A DNA stretch of 64,000 nt, from NCBI GenBank assembly GCA_029959085.1, contig JARWIR010000011.1, positions 13,269,840-13,333,839 on the forward strand, written 5' to 3'. The position numbers and the translations under genes are program-made. The DNA comes from Nemophila menziesii. Taxonomy: Eukaryota > Streptophyta > Magnoliopsida > Boraginales > Hydrophyllaceae. Below the pieces are notes generated by a model. The model ran no database searches, had not been told where the DNA came from, and saw only the letters and a program-made list of their open reading frames with translations. The first letter of the stretch is position 1; every line of letters starts with the position of its first letter. Positions 12,028-21,140 of the stretch are shown one piece after another.

Positions 12028-13098
12028 TTATCCCTTGAGTATGTAGCCTCCCCAGCAGTGGGTGAGGTTATGCATGTCTACAATTCGCCGCCTTTGACCT
12101 CTCAAAGGTTGTATCTCTATTAATTTTGCTGTCACCAATCGCGTAACAACAAATGGTCCCATCCACGCATTTTTGAAACCTCGTGGCCTATTATCTTGTT
12201 TAGAAGCCTTCCAAGCAACCTTGGTTCCAACCCCAAACTCATCTTTAGCTCTTTTTTTCAGGGGTTCATGGTGGTGGTTCTTCTCTTTAACCTCTTTAGG
12301 TACTTCTAGAATAATGGGTAACTCAAGTTGCACCTCCTCTAGCTTTTTGTCCAAAACAATGGATGTTTCAGAACTTTCTTTTGTTATGAGGGCCACGTCT
12401 TCAATCTCAATCTCTACACTCGCATTCTCATTTAATTCTGAAATAGCTTCTGTGAATATTTGTTGCGGTGTGAGTTCTTTTGTATCACTTTCAAGCATTT
12501 GGGTGTTGGTTTTGTCTTCTTTGCACGCCTCTACAAATGCTTTATCTATGTCACCATTTGAATGATTCGTCTTTATTGGAATTGTTGGTGACATCAATGG
12601 AGTACTAGGTGGCGAATCCATCCTAGTATCTTCTTCTTCTATCTCTTTTCTAACCAATATCTCAATGTTTGATTCCTCTAAACGCGGCTTGGCTGGGTTT
12701 TCCAAGGATGTCATCTTCCCTTCACAAGATTTATTTTCAATTTCGACTCGATTCTCAATAATTGACTCACCTATGCTTAGCGTGGTTGATTCTTCTATTG
12801 TTGGAATCTCTAGTTCACTAGGTGTAACTTGGGATGATTCCACTTCCTTCTCTTCTTGAAGGCTAAACTCTGTAGCTACATCGAACCAAACATCGCTATC
12901 TTGAATGGCATCATCATCATAATTTATACTTTGGCCTGTTTGCATAGATGGTACTTGTTGTAATTGCTCAATTGTTTTTGTGAGTTGCGTCAATCGTTGC
13001 ACCATTAATTGATGGCTTTGTTGCATGACTTGCACTAATGATATGATAGCATCGATTTTCGCATTACTCTTTATTATATTATCCGTTGTGGCCTTCAT
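12028..13098 (-). CDS. Single ORF of element B: Athila-derived protein ending in an integrase C-terminal-like segment
   Basis: This is 356 codons without a stop. Residues 1-60 are predicted helical (IDAIISLVQVMQQSHQLM, LTQLTKTIEQLQQ) and may form a coiled coil. Residues about 70-285 are acidic, Ser/Thr- and Glu-rich and look disordered. Residues about 290-356 resemble the end of a gypsy integrase (GVGTKVAWKA, FKNAWMGPFVVTRL, then MHNLTHCWGG). Compare KLRSKWYGPYTMTKV in element A. No catalytic domain is present. It starts about 230 bp inside the PBS, where gag should begin. I infer an internal-deletion product fusing a helical head to the integrase tail. Whether it is translated is unknown. 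The open frame matches the young age of the element. Confidence 0.6.
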   Translation of the reverse strand: MKATTDNIIKSNAKIDAIISLVQVMQQSHQLMVQRLTQLTKTIEQLQQVPSMQTGQSINYDDDAIQDSDVWFDVATEFSLQEEKEVESSQVTPSELEIPTIEESTTLSIGESIIENRVEIENKSCEGKMTSLENPAKPRLEESNIEILVRKEIEEEDTRMDSPPSTPLMSPTIPIKTNHSNGDIDKAFVEACKEDKTNTQMLESDTKELTPQQIFTEAISELNENASVEIEIEDVALITKESSETSIVLDKKLEEVQLELPIILEVPKEVKEKNHHHEPLKKRAKDEFGVGTKVAWKASKQDNRPRGFKNAWMGPFVVTRLVTAKLIEIQPLRGQRRRIVDMHNLTHCWGGYILKG

Positions 13099-13326
13099 GA
13101 AACAACTTTTTGAACCTATTATAATGATCTGTCAAGCTTCCTCGTGTTAGATTCATGAATTGTTGTACGGGCATATAACAAGTCTGTGTTGGATTTTTCT
13201 CTTGATAGGGGGAAATCTCCATACCTAAAAAATACCTGAAAAGAGACTAAAAAAACCAACGTAAAACTGAAAAAATAAAAATGCAATTAAACACTAAAGG
13301 ATAAACACCGTGGTCACACGCTACCG

Positions 13327-13344
13327 TCCCCGGCAGCGGCGCCA
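13327..13344 (-). promoter_or_regulatory. Primer binding site of element B (tRNA-Asp)
   Basis: The plus strand reads TCCCCGGCAGCGGCGCCA. It matches the 3' end of plant tRNA-Asp (known to end CCCCGGCAACGGCGCCA) at all but one position. It lies 6 bases inside the 5' LTR, as usual for Athila elements. Confidence 0.9.
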
Positions 13345-13350
13345 AAAACT

Positions 13351-14978
13351 TGGTGGTCCTTTGTGTGTTCTAAAATAAATGCAATAAGGAAAAGAGAACC
13401 ACAACCGCAAATGTACGGTTGTCCCAAGTAATATAAGTGATAAAACAGATTCGTTCTCAGGGACGGAATGGTTGACTCTAATGCTTATCAAATAGTGGTT
13501 AATTGCACATAAAAACAAGTAAATGATTTTAAGATTTGTTTGGTTGGTTTTCTAAATGCTAAGACAGTAAAGTAAATTACTAAATTAATGCAAGTAAATA
13601 ACTAGACGCAAGAAACTAAAGTGTTTACGCAAGATGAGAAGGCAGTACTTGAGAGACACAAGGATTTCATCTAACTCTTATTTATTCCATGTTTCGTTTA
13701 AGGGACAAATTGGTAAAAAGTAATGGTCGGGATTCTAAGGTCATCCTTACCCCCGTGAGGGTGGACTAAGGAGCTACTCTTAAATGCTACAAACCCCGTC
13801 AGGGTGATTATAGTCCATTCTTAAGTGATTAAGTTTATTTTACCCAATTGGCCATAGGATTAATTACGCTCTTCAGAGTCAAATAATTTCTATCCTACAC
13901 TCGTTAATTATTTCTGTACCTAAACCCCCCGTCAACGTGATCCAATCGCCACTAATTGGAATAGCCTAGATACTAAGACCTATGATTGGTTAATTACCTC
14001 AATTATAGTTATTAAGAACAAATTAATGAAAAATACCTAATACCCAATTTGATTTCAATTGTTAAAATCCCAAATACAAAAGCATAGAATAAAATAGAAT
14101 CAAAATCAATCCATAATGAGATCTCAAGCACTAATTAAAATTAGCTCATAAGTGGAAAAACTAAGAAAATAAATAAAAAAGAATTCATAATTGTTTTACA
14201 GGAAGGAAAATAAGAAACCTAATTAGGAATATGAATTGGCTGGAACGTGGAGATATAGACAGTCTCTAGCTCCAAGTTTCTTTTCTTCTTGACGCTCTCT
14301 TCTAATGATGATTTAATTTGAAGAATATAATGAGAGGTCTTTGACTCTCTCTCTCTCTAAGGATTTGTAAATTGAAGAAAATATGAGAGGTACTGAATAA
14401 TAAGGTCTAAAGGACTATTTATAATGATAAAATCGGATTAGGGCTTTTACTTAAGGATTAAGTGAAAATTAGAAAAGCCCAAGTCCACTAATTAAGCCCA
14501 AATCCCGCAACTGCTGCACCACCTCCACTAAAACAGCTCTAGCCGATTCGTTATAACTCCGATTGACCTCAAATCACTTGCTAAATTTCCGTAACTCGAT
14601 AAGGAACATAATCTCTTCAAAGGTCAGCGGCTAAATCAACTCGTAAGTGCCTCGAAATCAGCAATCTTTGGCCTGTTTCCAGAATTGCAGCTTCAAAATA
14701 TAATTCTTTTCGGGATATTTCTTCTTGCTTTGACTTCATTACACGATCTTTGACTTTAATCTTGGATTCCTCTTCTAGCTAGTATTCAAAACCTACAAGA
14801 TTTTCACTAAAAACAACCCATATTACGCGCAAAAGCTTAATAAATCAAAAATACTAAAATCTAAAGAGGAAAATTGAATTATTGCATATTAGCACCAAAA
14901 GTCTATCTAAATAATCAAATAAACACCAAAAATGATGTCTCCCAAGGGCATAAAATTAGAACATTTAGGGAGACATCA
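13351..14978 (-). repeat. 5' LTR of element B
   Basis: This is 1628 bp and nearly identical to the 3' LTR at 7653-9282. It starts TGGTGGTCC (plus strand) and ends GGGAGACATCA. The terminal inverted repeat has 11-bp arms at 14933-14943 and 14968-14978 with a 24-base loop. It carries the element's promoter (next entry). Confidence 0.95.
14416..14423 (-). promoter_or_regulatory. TATA box in the 5' LTR of element B
   Basis: The minus strand reads TATAAATA. The same box is found at the corresponding place in the LTRs of A (19339-19346), D (59626-59633) and the plus-strand fragment (24731-24738). It marks the likely U3/R promoter. Confidence 0.55.
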
Positions 14979-14983
14979 AATAC

Positions 14984-15521
14984 CCATCCAAAAAGCAATA
15001 ATACTCTCTACCAGCCAATTTATCTAACTTCTGATCTATGAAAGGAAGAGGGAAGTGATCTTTTCTGGTAGCCTTGTTCAACTTACGATAATCCATACAC
15101 ACTCGCCAACCAACTACGGTCCTTGAGGGAATGGCTTCATTCTGAGCATTTAGGATGGTAGTGATACCACCCTTCTTTGGTACGCATTGAACTTGACTCA
15201 CCCATTCGCTACTAGCTATAGGATAACTGATTCCCGCATCTAGTAACTTAATAACTTCTTTCATAGCTGGCATCAATCTTCTTTGGCCTTCAACTTAGTG
15301 TGCACTTCATCTTCCAGAATAATTTTGTGTTGGCAGTAGGAAGGACTAATATCCTTGATGTCAGCAATAGTCCAACCAATCGCCTCTTTATTAGCTCTTA
15401 GTACATGAAACAGTTTATCTTCTTGAGGACCTGTTAAAGTAGCTGAAAAAATAACAGGTAGAGTGTCATTAGTACCTAAATTCGCATACCTCAAGTGTGC
15501 TGGTAAGGGCCTTTCTTCCAA
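14984..15521 (-). pseudogene. Reverse transcriptase N-terminal part of element A
   Basis: This is the first part of the RT domain. At 15273-15521 is the linker before RT (LPAHLRYANLG, LPVIFSATLT). At 14984-15276 are the fingers and first palm motif (SEWVSQVQCVPKKGG, GWRVCMDYRKLN, DHFPLPFIDQ, YYCFLDGY). FLDGY holds the first catalytic Asp. Element B is inserted directly after this motif. The frame continues at 7652 (GYNQIYVDPK). A frame change lies at about 15275, and stops lie upstream at 15522-15924. Confidence 0.85.
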
Positions 15522-15924
15522 CTGCTGAGGATATTCAATGGATGGTTTCTTTTCAGTTGTGATCTACCCCAGTTCTCTTACAGGTTCATAGGCAGGACGC
15601 CTATGCTTTGGATTCTCATAATTAAGAGCTGCTATTGTCTCGGCAAGCTCTTCCATCATCTCAGGTAAGTCAAGTGTAAGGGCAGCCTGCAAGACATCAT
15701 CCTAATTAAAACAATCATATACCTCTTGCGTGGCATGCTCTACTGCATCCATTCTGAAACAGTCCTCTTGGAAATCTGGAAACTTCATCGCCCTAAACAC
15801 ATTGAACTTTACCTTCTCGTCTTGGGATTCGCATAGTTAATTCCCCATTTTCTACATCAATCAAAGTACGCCCCATTTCTAGGAATGGTCGTCCCAAAAT
15901 GATGGGGACATTCATATCCGCAGT

Positions 15925-16386
15925 TTATTCAAGAATAACAAAATCAACGGGAAAAACTAAAGTACCTGCCCTGACGAGGACATCTTCTATTCGTCCCTCA
16001 GGATGTACGAGGGATCTGTCATCCATTTGTAAGACCATATAGGTAGGTCTCGCGTTACCCACCTTCAACTTGTCAAAAGCTAATTTGGGCATGAGATTAA
16101 TACTCAGACCCAAATCGCACAAAGCCTTTCCTTGCCACTCATTACCAATAGAAATCAAAATCGTAAAACTCCTAGGATCAAGTAACTTAGGTGGCAACTT
16201 ACTCTGGCAGATGACACTATACTCTTCTGGCCACCCTATCATCTCATTATCACAATATGGTCTTTTATTAGTGAGGGATCTCTTCAAGAATTTCACATAC
16301 TTCGGTACATCTTTTATAGCATCTAAAATCGGTATGTTAACGCTAAGACCTCTCACTATATTTAAAAATCCTTGATAGTCAGCCAT
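15925..16386 (-). pseudogene. Aspartic protease of element A
   Basis: This is a retroviral-type aspartic protease domain that would process the polyprotein. The active-site strand reads ALCDLGLSINLMP, where most Athila elements have DLGAS. It is preceded by a conserved PPKLLDPRSFTI block and followed by VHPEGRIEDVLVRAG. It is open over 153 codons, but gag and RT on either side are out of frame. Confidence 0.8.
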
Positions 16387-17098
16387 ATCTCCTTTCTTCT
16401 GAACTCTTGACGGAGAAGGAGAAGGGGGCGAGTCTCTACAACATCTTTCTTCTTAGGAATTTCTGTAATCTTCTACACTTCCATTACTTCGGGTTCAACA
16501 TACTTTTCTTCCACATCCTTTACCGTTTCCTTTTTACAGTTGTTTATTTTTGTTTCATAACGGGAAAAGGAGGTGGGGGAAGCTTCTTACCACTTCTAAG
16601 CGCTATAGCGTTACAATCTTCTTTCTGCTTTGGATTTTCATTGTCACTTGGGAGTTGCCCTTGTGGACGCTGATTCAATTGCTTTGCCATGTGAGCCATC
16701 TGATTTTCTAACATCTTAATTGCTGTAGCAGAAGATTTTTTATCTTGGCAAGCTTTTGTTTGAAGGGAAATTAATTGTTATAAAGTCTGCTTAATATCTA
16801 ATGCACCTTCTTGAGGTTGAGCAGGTAGAGCTTTCTGATTTATGGTGTCATCATAGGTGTTTTCAGGATGTTGTCTCTGAGCTTGATTTCTGTAACCTTG
16901 TCCCCCTTGGTAGTTATTCTGTGGTCTTGGTTGATAGTTGTTACCTTGGGGACATGGTTGATATGCGTATATCAGATTCGCGGCCCCACTTGGATTCGAA
17001 TATTGGAAACCTGGATGGTTTCTGTTTGGTTAATAACCTTGACCACCTAAATTGTAGTTCCCTCGGTTGGAAACAAACATTACGGTGTCTGGATTACT
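16387..17098 (-). pseudogene. Gag-protease linker of element A
   Basis: This is the decayed C-terminal part of gag. The minus strand still encodes the Athila hallmark NAIALRSGKKLPPPPF at about 16570-16625, preceded by QLPSDNENPKQKEDC. Several stops and frame changes follow. There is no other gene here. Confidence 0.65.
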
Positions 17099-18117
17099 TT
17101 AACAATGCTCCCAGTCATGATGTTGTACACCACAAGTCGAACACCCATATATCTCTTGAGAAACCTTAACATCTACTATTCTACTAGAAAATCCTTGTTT
17201 AACAGCTAATATAAGCTGTTTCAATTGTTGGTCGAATGTATTCTTCAATTTATTATCCAACGAGGAGAATTTCTCATCAATTCCAGCACTACTTTCTTTT
17301 CCACCTCGGATAGGTGTTCTCGTTGTATTCCAACCCTGCTCATTCTTCACAGTTCGATTCAAAATAATCTTAGCATGTGCTGGAGCTACCTGTAAGAATC
17401 CACCACCACATAATAATTCGAGGTTTTTTCTTGATGCTCCATCAAGGCCTTTATAAAATATCTTCATTTGTTGTGGTTCTGTAGGGCCATGATCAGGAAC
17501 TCTTCTCAAACACAACTGAAATCTTGTCCAACATCTTCCTAAGGATTCTTCTGTTCTTGTACGAATGATGTCAAATCAACCTGTGCATTTAATCTCATGT
17601 TACTCGGATAGTAACAATCGAAAAATACTGTTTGTATCTCATCCCAATTGTATATTGCTATTGGTTCTTGTGAATTATGTCACTCACTAGCTGCGTCTAT
17701 CACAAAAAATATAAAATTTGCATAATACATCTGCTAATTGGTCTCTCCTTGCGTTATATATGAATTACATATTTGCATAAAATTTTGTACTGCACGTATA
17801 TGATCTTCCCCAGGTACTCCACGAACGTTTCCGATGTCTTGTAATTAAGATAACATACCAGGGTCGAGTCTATAAAGTGCTACATTAATATTTGCAGGAC
17901 CAATAACAAGAGTAGGAGCGCGATAAGGAGCTTGTTCTGGACCATATATGAACCATGGATCATTATTAACTGGAGGCTGCGCTCGTTGTACAGGTGGATG
18001 ATTTTGCTGATTGTTGAGAATTGGATGGTTATTGATAACTGGTGGCGCTATCGGATTGCCTTGCGCATCCAACTCTATTCTGGGATCTTCGATGTAATGA
18101 ATATTCAACTCGTCCAT
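17099..18117 (-). pseudogene. Gag capsid/nucleocapsid of element A
   Basis: This is the structural protein of the virus-like particle. The N-terminal segment (17845-18117, ATG at 18115-18117) has IEDPRIELDAQGNP, then a Pro/Asn-rich stretch. The capsid part (17099-17515) has CLRRVPDHGPTEPQQMKIFY and a zinc knuckle, CSTCGVQHHDWEHC, which fits CX2CX4HX4C exactly. Between the two, 17516-17844 contains stops. The start lies about 185 bp inside the PBS. Confidence 0.8.
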
Positions 18118-18301
18118 TGCTCTTTACCTTTCTTCTTTTTCTCTCTTCTTTCTTTTGTTTGCAATTTGGACTAATACCTCGGGGTTCGAGAGCATATACC
18201 AAACCTGTAAAACATGAGAAATAAAGAACAAACAAAGCGTAAACTGAAAATAAAAATGCAATTAAATACTAAAGTATTAACACCGGGGTCACACGCTACC
18301 C

Positions 18302-18319
18302 TCCCCGGCAGCAGCACCA
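18302..18319 (-). promoter_or_regulatory. Primer binding site of element A (tRNA-Asp, decayed)
   Basis: The plus strand reads TCCCCGGCAGCAGCACCA, matching the 3' end of tRNA-Asp with three mismatches. Two of them are CG-to-CA changes, the mark of methyl-cytosine deamination. Element B keeps both CG sites. Confidence 0.8.
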
Positions 18320-18325
18320 AAAACT

Positions 18326-19911
18326 TGGTGGGTCCTTGTGTGTTATAAAATAATGCGAATAAAGTTGAGGACTCACAAACCGCAAGTGTACGGTTGTCCA
18401 AGTAATAAACCGATAAATCAGATTCGTTCTCAGGGACGGATTAGGTACAACTCTAGTGTGAATCAAATAGTGGATTAATTGCAAGTACGGAAATTTAAAA
18501 GATATAAAGTTTGTTTGGGTTTTTATATAATAACTAAGATGCAAAAATAAAGTAAATGCTAAATTAATTAAACTGAAATGAAAACAGTGCAAATAAAGGA
18601 ATTGGACGCAAGAGGAGAAGTGGTACTTGAGTCTCACAAGGGTTTCACCTAAACCTTCTTAATTAATGCTTTATGTTAAGAGATGAACTGTTATATTTGT
18701 GCTAGTCGGGATTCTAAAGTCTCCTAACCCCCGTCAGGGTGGACTTAAGAGCTCTCCTACGGTATTATAAACTCTGTCAAGATGATTACAACTACTTTCA
18801 GATGGTTCAAGTCCTTTACCTCATTGGCCATTTGTTAGTCAAGCCTGTCAAGGTCATTGGCGAATACCGACGGCAGTTACCTAGGTCTGTATCTAAACCC
18901 CCCGTCAAGGTGATCATTACGCCATTATAGTGAATAGCCTAGATACTAAAAATTACCCTTAGTTCATGACTCTAAAGATAATAAATCAAGAATGAAATAA
19001 AAGCCAACACAAAATAACGAATACAATTTAAATACTTAAATCTCAAATCGGGAAAACATAAATTAATCAAGTTGGGTTCAACCCAATATGCGATTCTCAA
19101 GTACAAAGAGAAATTAACTCATAACGGAAAGAAAAACTAAAGAAATAAAATTAAATGAACTCATGTTTGATTACACATATAAAATATAGAACCTAATTAA
19201 AGATTGGTTTTGGCTGTGATTTGGAGAAGATGACTTTCTCCAGCTCTTAGCTTTCTCCTTTTCCTTGCTTCTGATTTTCTCTCTGGCTTTTCTGACTTGT
19301 GTAAATTGAGTTGTGTGTAAAATAAAAGTCAAAATGTCTATTTATAAGCTCAAAATCGGAATTGGGCTTTACTTAAGTGAATTAATGAAATATTAAAAAG
19401 CCCAAGTCCAATCTTTTAATTAGAATTCCGTAACTGGTGTGCAGGCCCTGGTAAAATTGTGTAACATAGTCAAATCAACTCCAAATTGACCCGTTCAAGT
19501 TGATAAATCTTTATAACTCAATAAGGAATAGATCCTCTTCACGGCTCAAAGGCTGAATCCACGTCTAAGTAGATCAAAATCAGCAATTAACATCAGCCTT
19601 CCAGATTTACAGCTATCCTAATCAACTCTTCTGGATATCTTTTCTCTCCTTTGACTTCTCTACTCGATCTAAGACTTTACTTCTCGATTCCTCGCATTGT
19701 ATTGGTGCTCCCTAGAATCCGTGGACCTATAAACTTTGCACTAAAAACAACCCATTTAACGTGCAAAAGCTTTATAATTGAAAAATAATAAATTCCAAGG
19801 AGGGAAAATAGAATAAATCAAATTAATCCTAAAAGTATATCATATTAGTCAATTATTCACCTAAAAAGATGTCTCCTAAGGGCATAAAATTAGAAAAAAA
19901 GGGAGACATCA
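18326..19911 (-). repeat. 5' LTR of element A
   Basis: This is 1586 bp. It starts TGGTGGGTCC (plus strand) and ends GGGAGACATCA. Its partner is the split LTR at 155-2954. The TATA box is at 19339-19346 (minus strand TATAAATA). The inverted-repeat arms of the U3 end are at 19868-19876 and 19902-19910. Confidence 0.92.
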
Positions 19912-20347
19912 GGTCTCCAAGTGGGAGAATGTTATATTTATGGACACTTATTGGGTGGGGACCAAGTAACTTTCGTTACAAGAAACTTTGTTACCTAAAT
20001 TAGTTTTTCTTATGCTTCAAGTTGTCTTGGATACCAAGTTATTTTTTGGCTCCAAGTTGTCTGGGACACCAAGTTAACTTTGGCTGCAAGTTTTCTCTCC
20101 TATATATATAGTGTCTATATAGGAATTATACAAAGTTGTGAGAGACCAACAAAGTGAGTCTGAGTGATACAGTTGTGAGAAAACATAAGAGTGATTCTTG
20201 TAGAACATAGAAGAGGGTTGTTCTTCTTGTTCAAGGTTTTCTATATTATAGTGAAACAGTGTGAACCTCCGTGGATGTAGGCAATTTGATGAAACCACGT
20301 AAATATTATCTCGTTCTTTCATCTCCGTTTTATTTTTCATCCCAACA
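19912..20347 (+). mobile_element. Copia copy 1: 3' untranslated end and 3' LTR
   Basis: This continues the copia element of 1-154 on the other side of element A. A purine-rich tract (AAGTGGGAGAA) precedes the LTR, which runs from TGTTATATTT at 19930 to CCCAACA at 20347 (418 bp). The same LTR occurs at 29947-30354. The beginning of this copia element lies outside the window. Confidence 0.85.
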
Positions 20348-20423
20348 ACATTTATGTCTAGGCCCTATCATTTAGAGTTAGAAGAAATCCAGAAGATAAT
20401 AATATAATAGTGTATCGTTGCAG

Positions 20424-20690
20424 CTTCCTCGACTGTACAACGTATACAAGGGTACGGGTATTGTAACTTCATTTCAGAACCTTCTCGACAATGTTTTTCT
20501 TCCTCTCTCTGAAGTTACTATTGATCCAGATTAAAATCCTCACTTGCATCTCTTCTTGAACCAGGTAATATCATGGACAAAAGGATGTTGAAGAAATACA
20601 TTTCTAACCTTATTGACATGCTTGAATTACAGGTAGTTGGATTTGATTTAGTGGATGATGATATTAAGAATTCAGAGGATCATTGGGACC
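20424..20690 (+). pseudogene. AMP deaminase gene fragment, copy 1
   Basis: AMP deaminase converts AMP to IMP. The stretch holds one exon (20424-20564) that starts after an intron acceptor (ttgcag) and encodes LPRLYNVYKGTGIVTSFQN and LHLFLNQ. An intron follows (20565-20632, GT...AG). The next exon starts VVGFDLVDDD. This order and the splice site between FL.Q and VVGFDLVDD match the conserved plant protein. A TAA replaces a codon in the first exon after TIDPD. No other part of the gene is present. Because introns are kept, the fragment is a DNA copy and not a retrocopy. The same fragment with the same stop occurs at 30432-30700. Confidence 0.85.
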
Positions 20691-21085
20691 TATACTGAAC
20701 TTTTTGCATAATATAGAGACCTATAGTAAACTTTTTGCATAATATAGGGACCTATAGTGCAATTCACTTATGAATAAATCCATTTTTTAGCCATTGGATA
20801 GTTGCTCAACAAAATTCACCACAATCAAGAATCAGTATAGTGCACTTTTTACATAATATAGGGACCTATTACGTTTTGCATAATATAGGGACCAGAAGAG
20901 CATTTAACTCAAAATTTACATTTAGGGACATATATTGCATATTTTACATAATATAGGGACATGTAGTACAGTTTTTGCATTATATAGTGACCAATAGTGC
21001 AATTACAATGTATCGATAATTAATTAAGAAAAACTAGTATAGGGACATATTATGCATATTTTACATATTAGGGACAGATTTTATA
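20685..21085 (+). repeat. Cluster of 'tatagggacctat' repeats, copy 1
   Basis: There are at least nine degenerate copies of a unit like TTGCATAATATAGGGACCTA over 400 bp, for example at 20698-20750, 20855-20895 and 20940-21060. Spacing is irregular, as in subterminal repeats of DNA transposons rather than a satellite. A closely related pair lies inside the hAT MITE at 35722-35770. The cluster is repeated at 34277-34640. Confidence 0.7.
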
Positions 21086-21140
21086 CTCAAATCTAATGAT
21101 GAAGATGCTATAACAATCAACCCTAAAACAAGTTTTTACC

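Larger units (their letters stand above)
7653..14978 (-). mobile_element. Non-autonomous Athila-related LTR element B, complete
   Basis: This is a 7.3-kb element with two nearly identical LTRs (7653-9282 and 13351-14978) and a perfect 5-bp target duplication AATAC (7648-7652 and 14979-14983). It interrupts the RT gene of element A. Removing the insert restores the A reading frame across the site. It has an Asp-tRNA PBS with one mismatch, a good PPT and one 356-codon ORF, but no protease, RT, RNase H or integrase core. It must have been mobilised in trans. The high LTR similarity makes it one of the younger insertions here. Confidence 0.95.
155..19911 (-). mobile_element. Athila-type Ty3/gypsy retrotransposon (element A), with two nested insertions
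   Basis: This is a long element on the minus strand. In its own direction it holds the 5' LTR (18326-19911), a PBS for tRNA-Asp, gag, protease, reverse transcriptase, RNase H, integrase, an env-like ORF remnant, a long non-coding region, a PPT and the 3' LTR (155-2954). The flanking 5 bases are AGTCT on the left (150-154) and GGTCT on the right (19912-19916), a TSD with one mismatch. Without the nested solo LTR (1630-2812) and element B (7653-14978) it measures about 11.2 kb, usual for Athila. All coding parts carry stops or frameshifts. It sits in the 3' untranslated part of a copia element. Confidence 0.9.

Noticed and set aside
12173..12565. 130-codon open frame on the plus strand
   Set aside because: It is antisense to the 356-codon ORF of element B.
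13327..13344. A tRNA-Asp gene suggested by TCCCCGGCAGCGGCGCCA
   Set aside because: Only the 3' end is present and it sits directly inside an LTR. It is the primer binding site.
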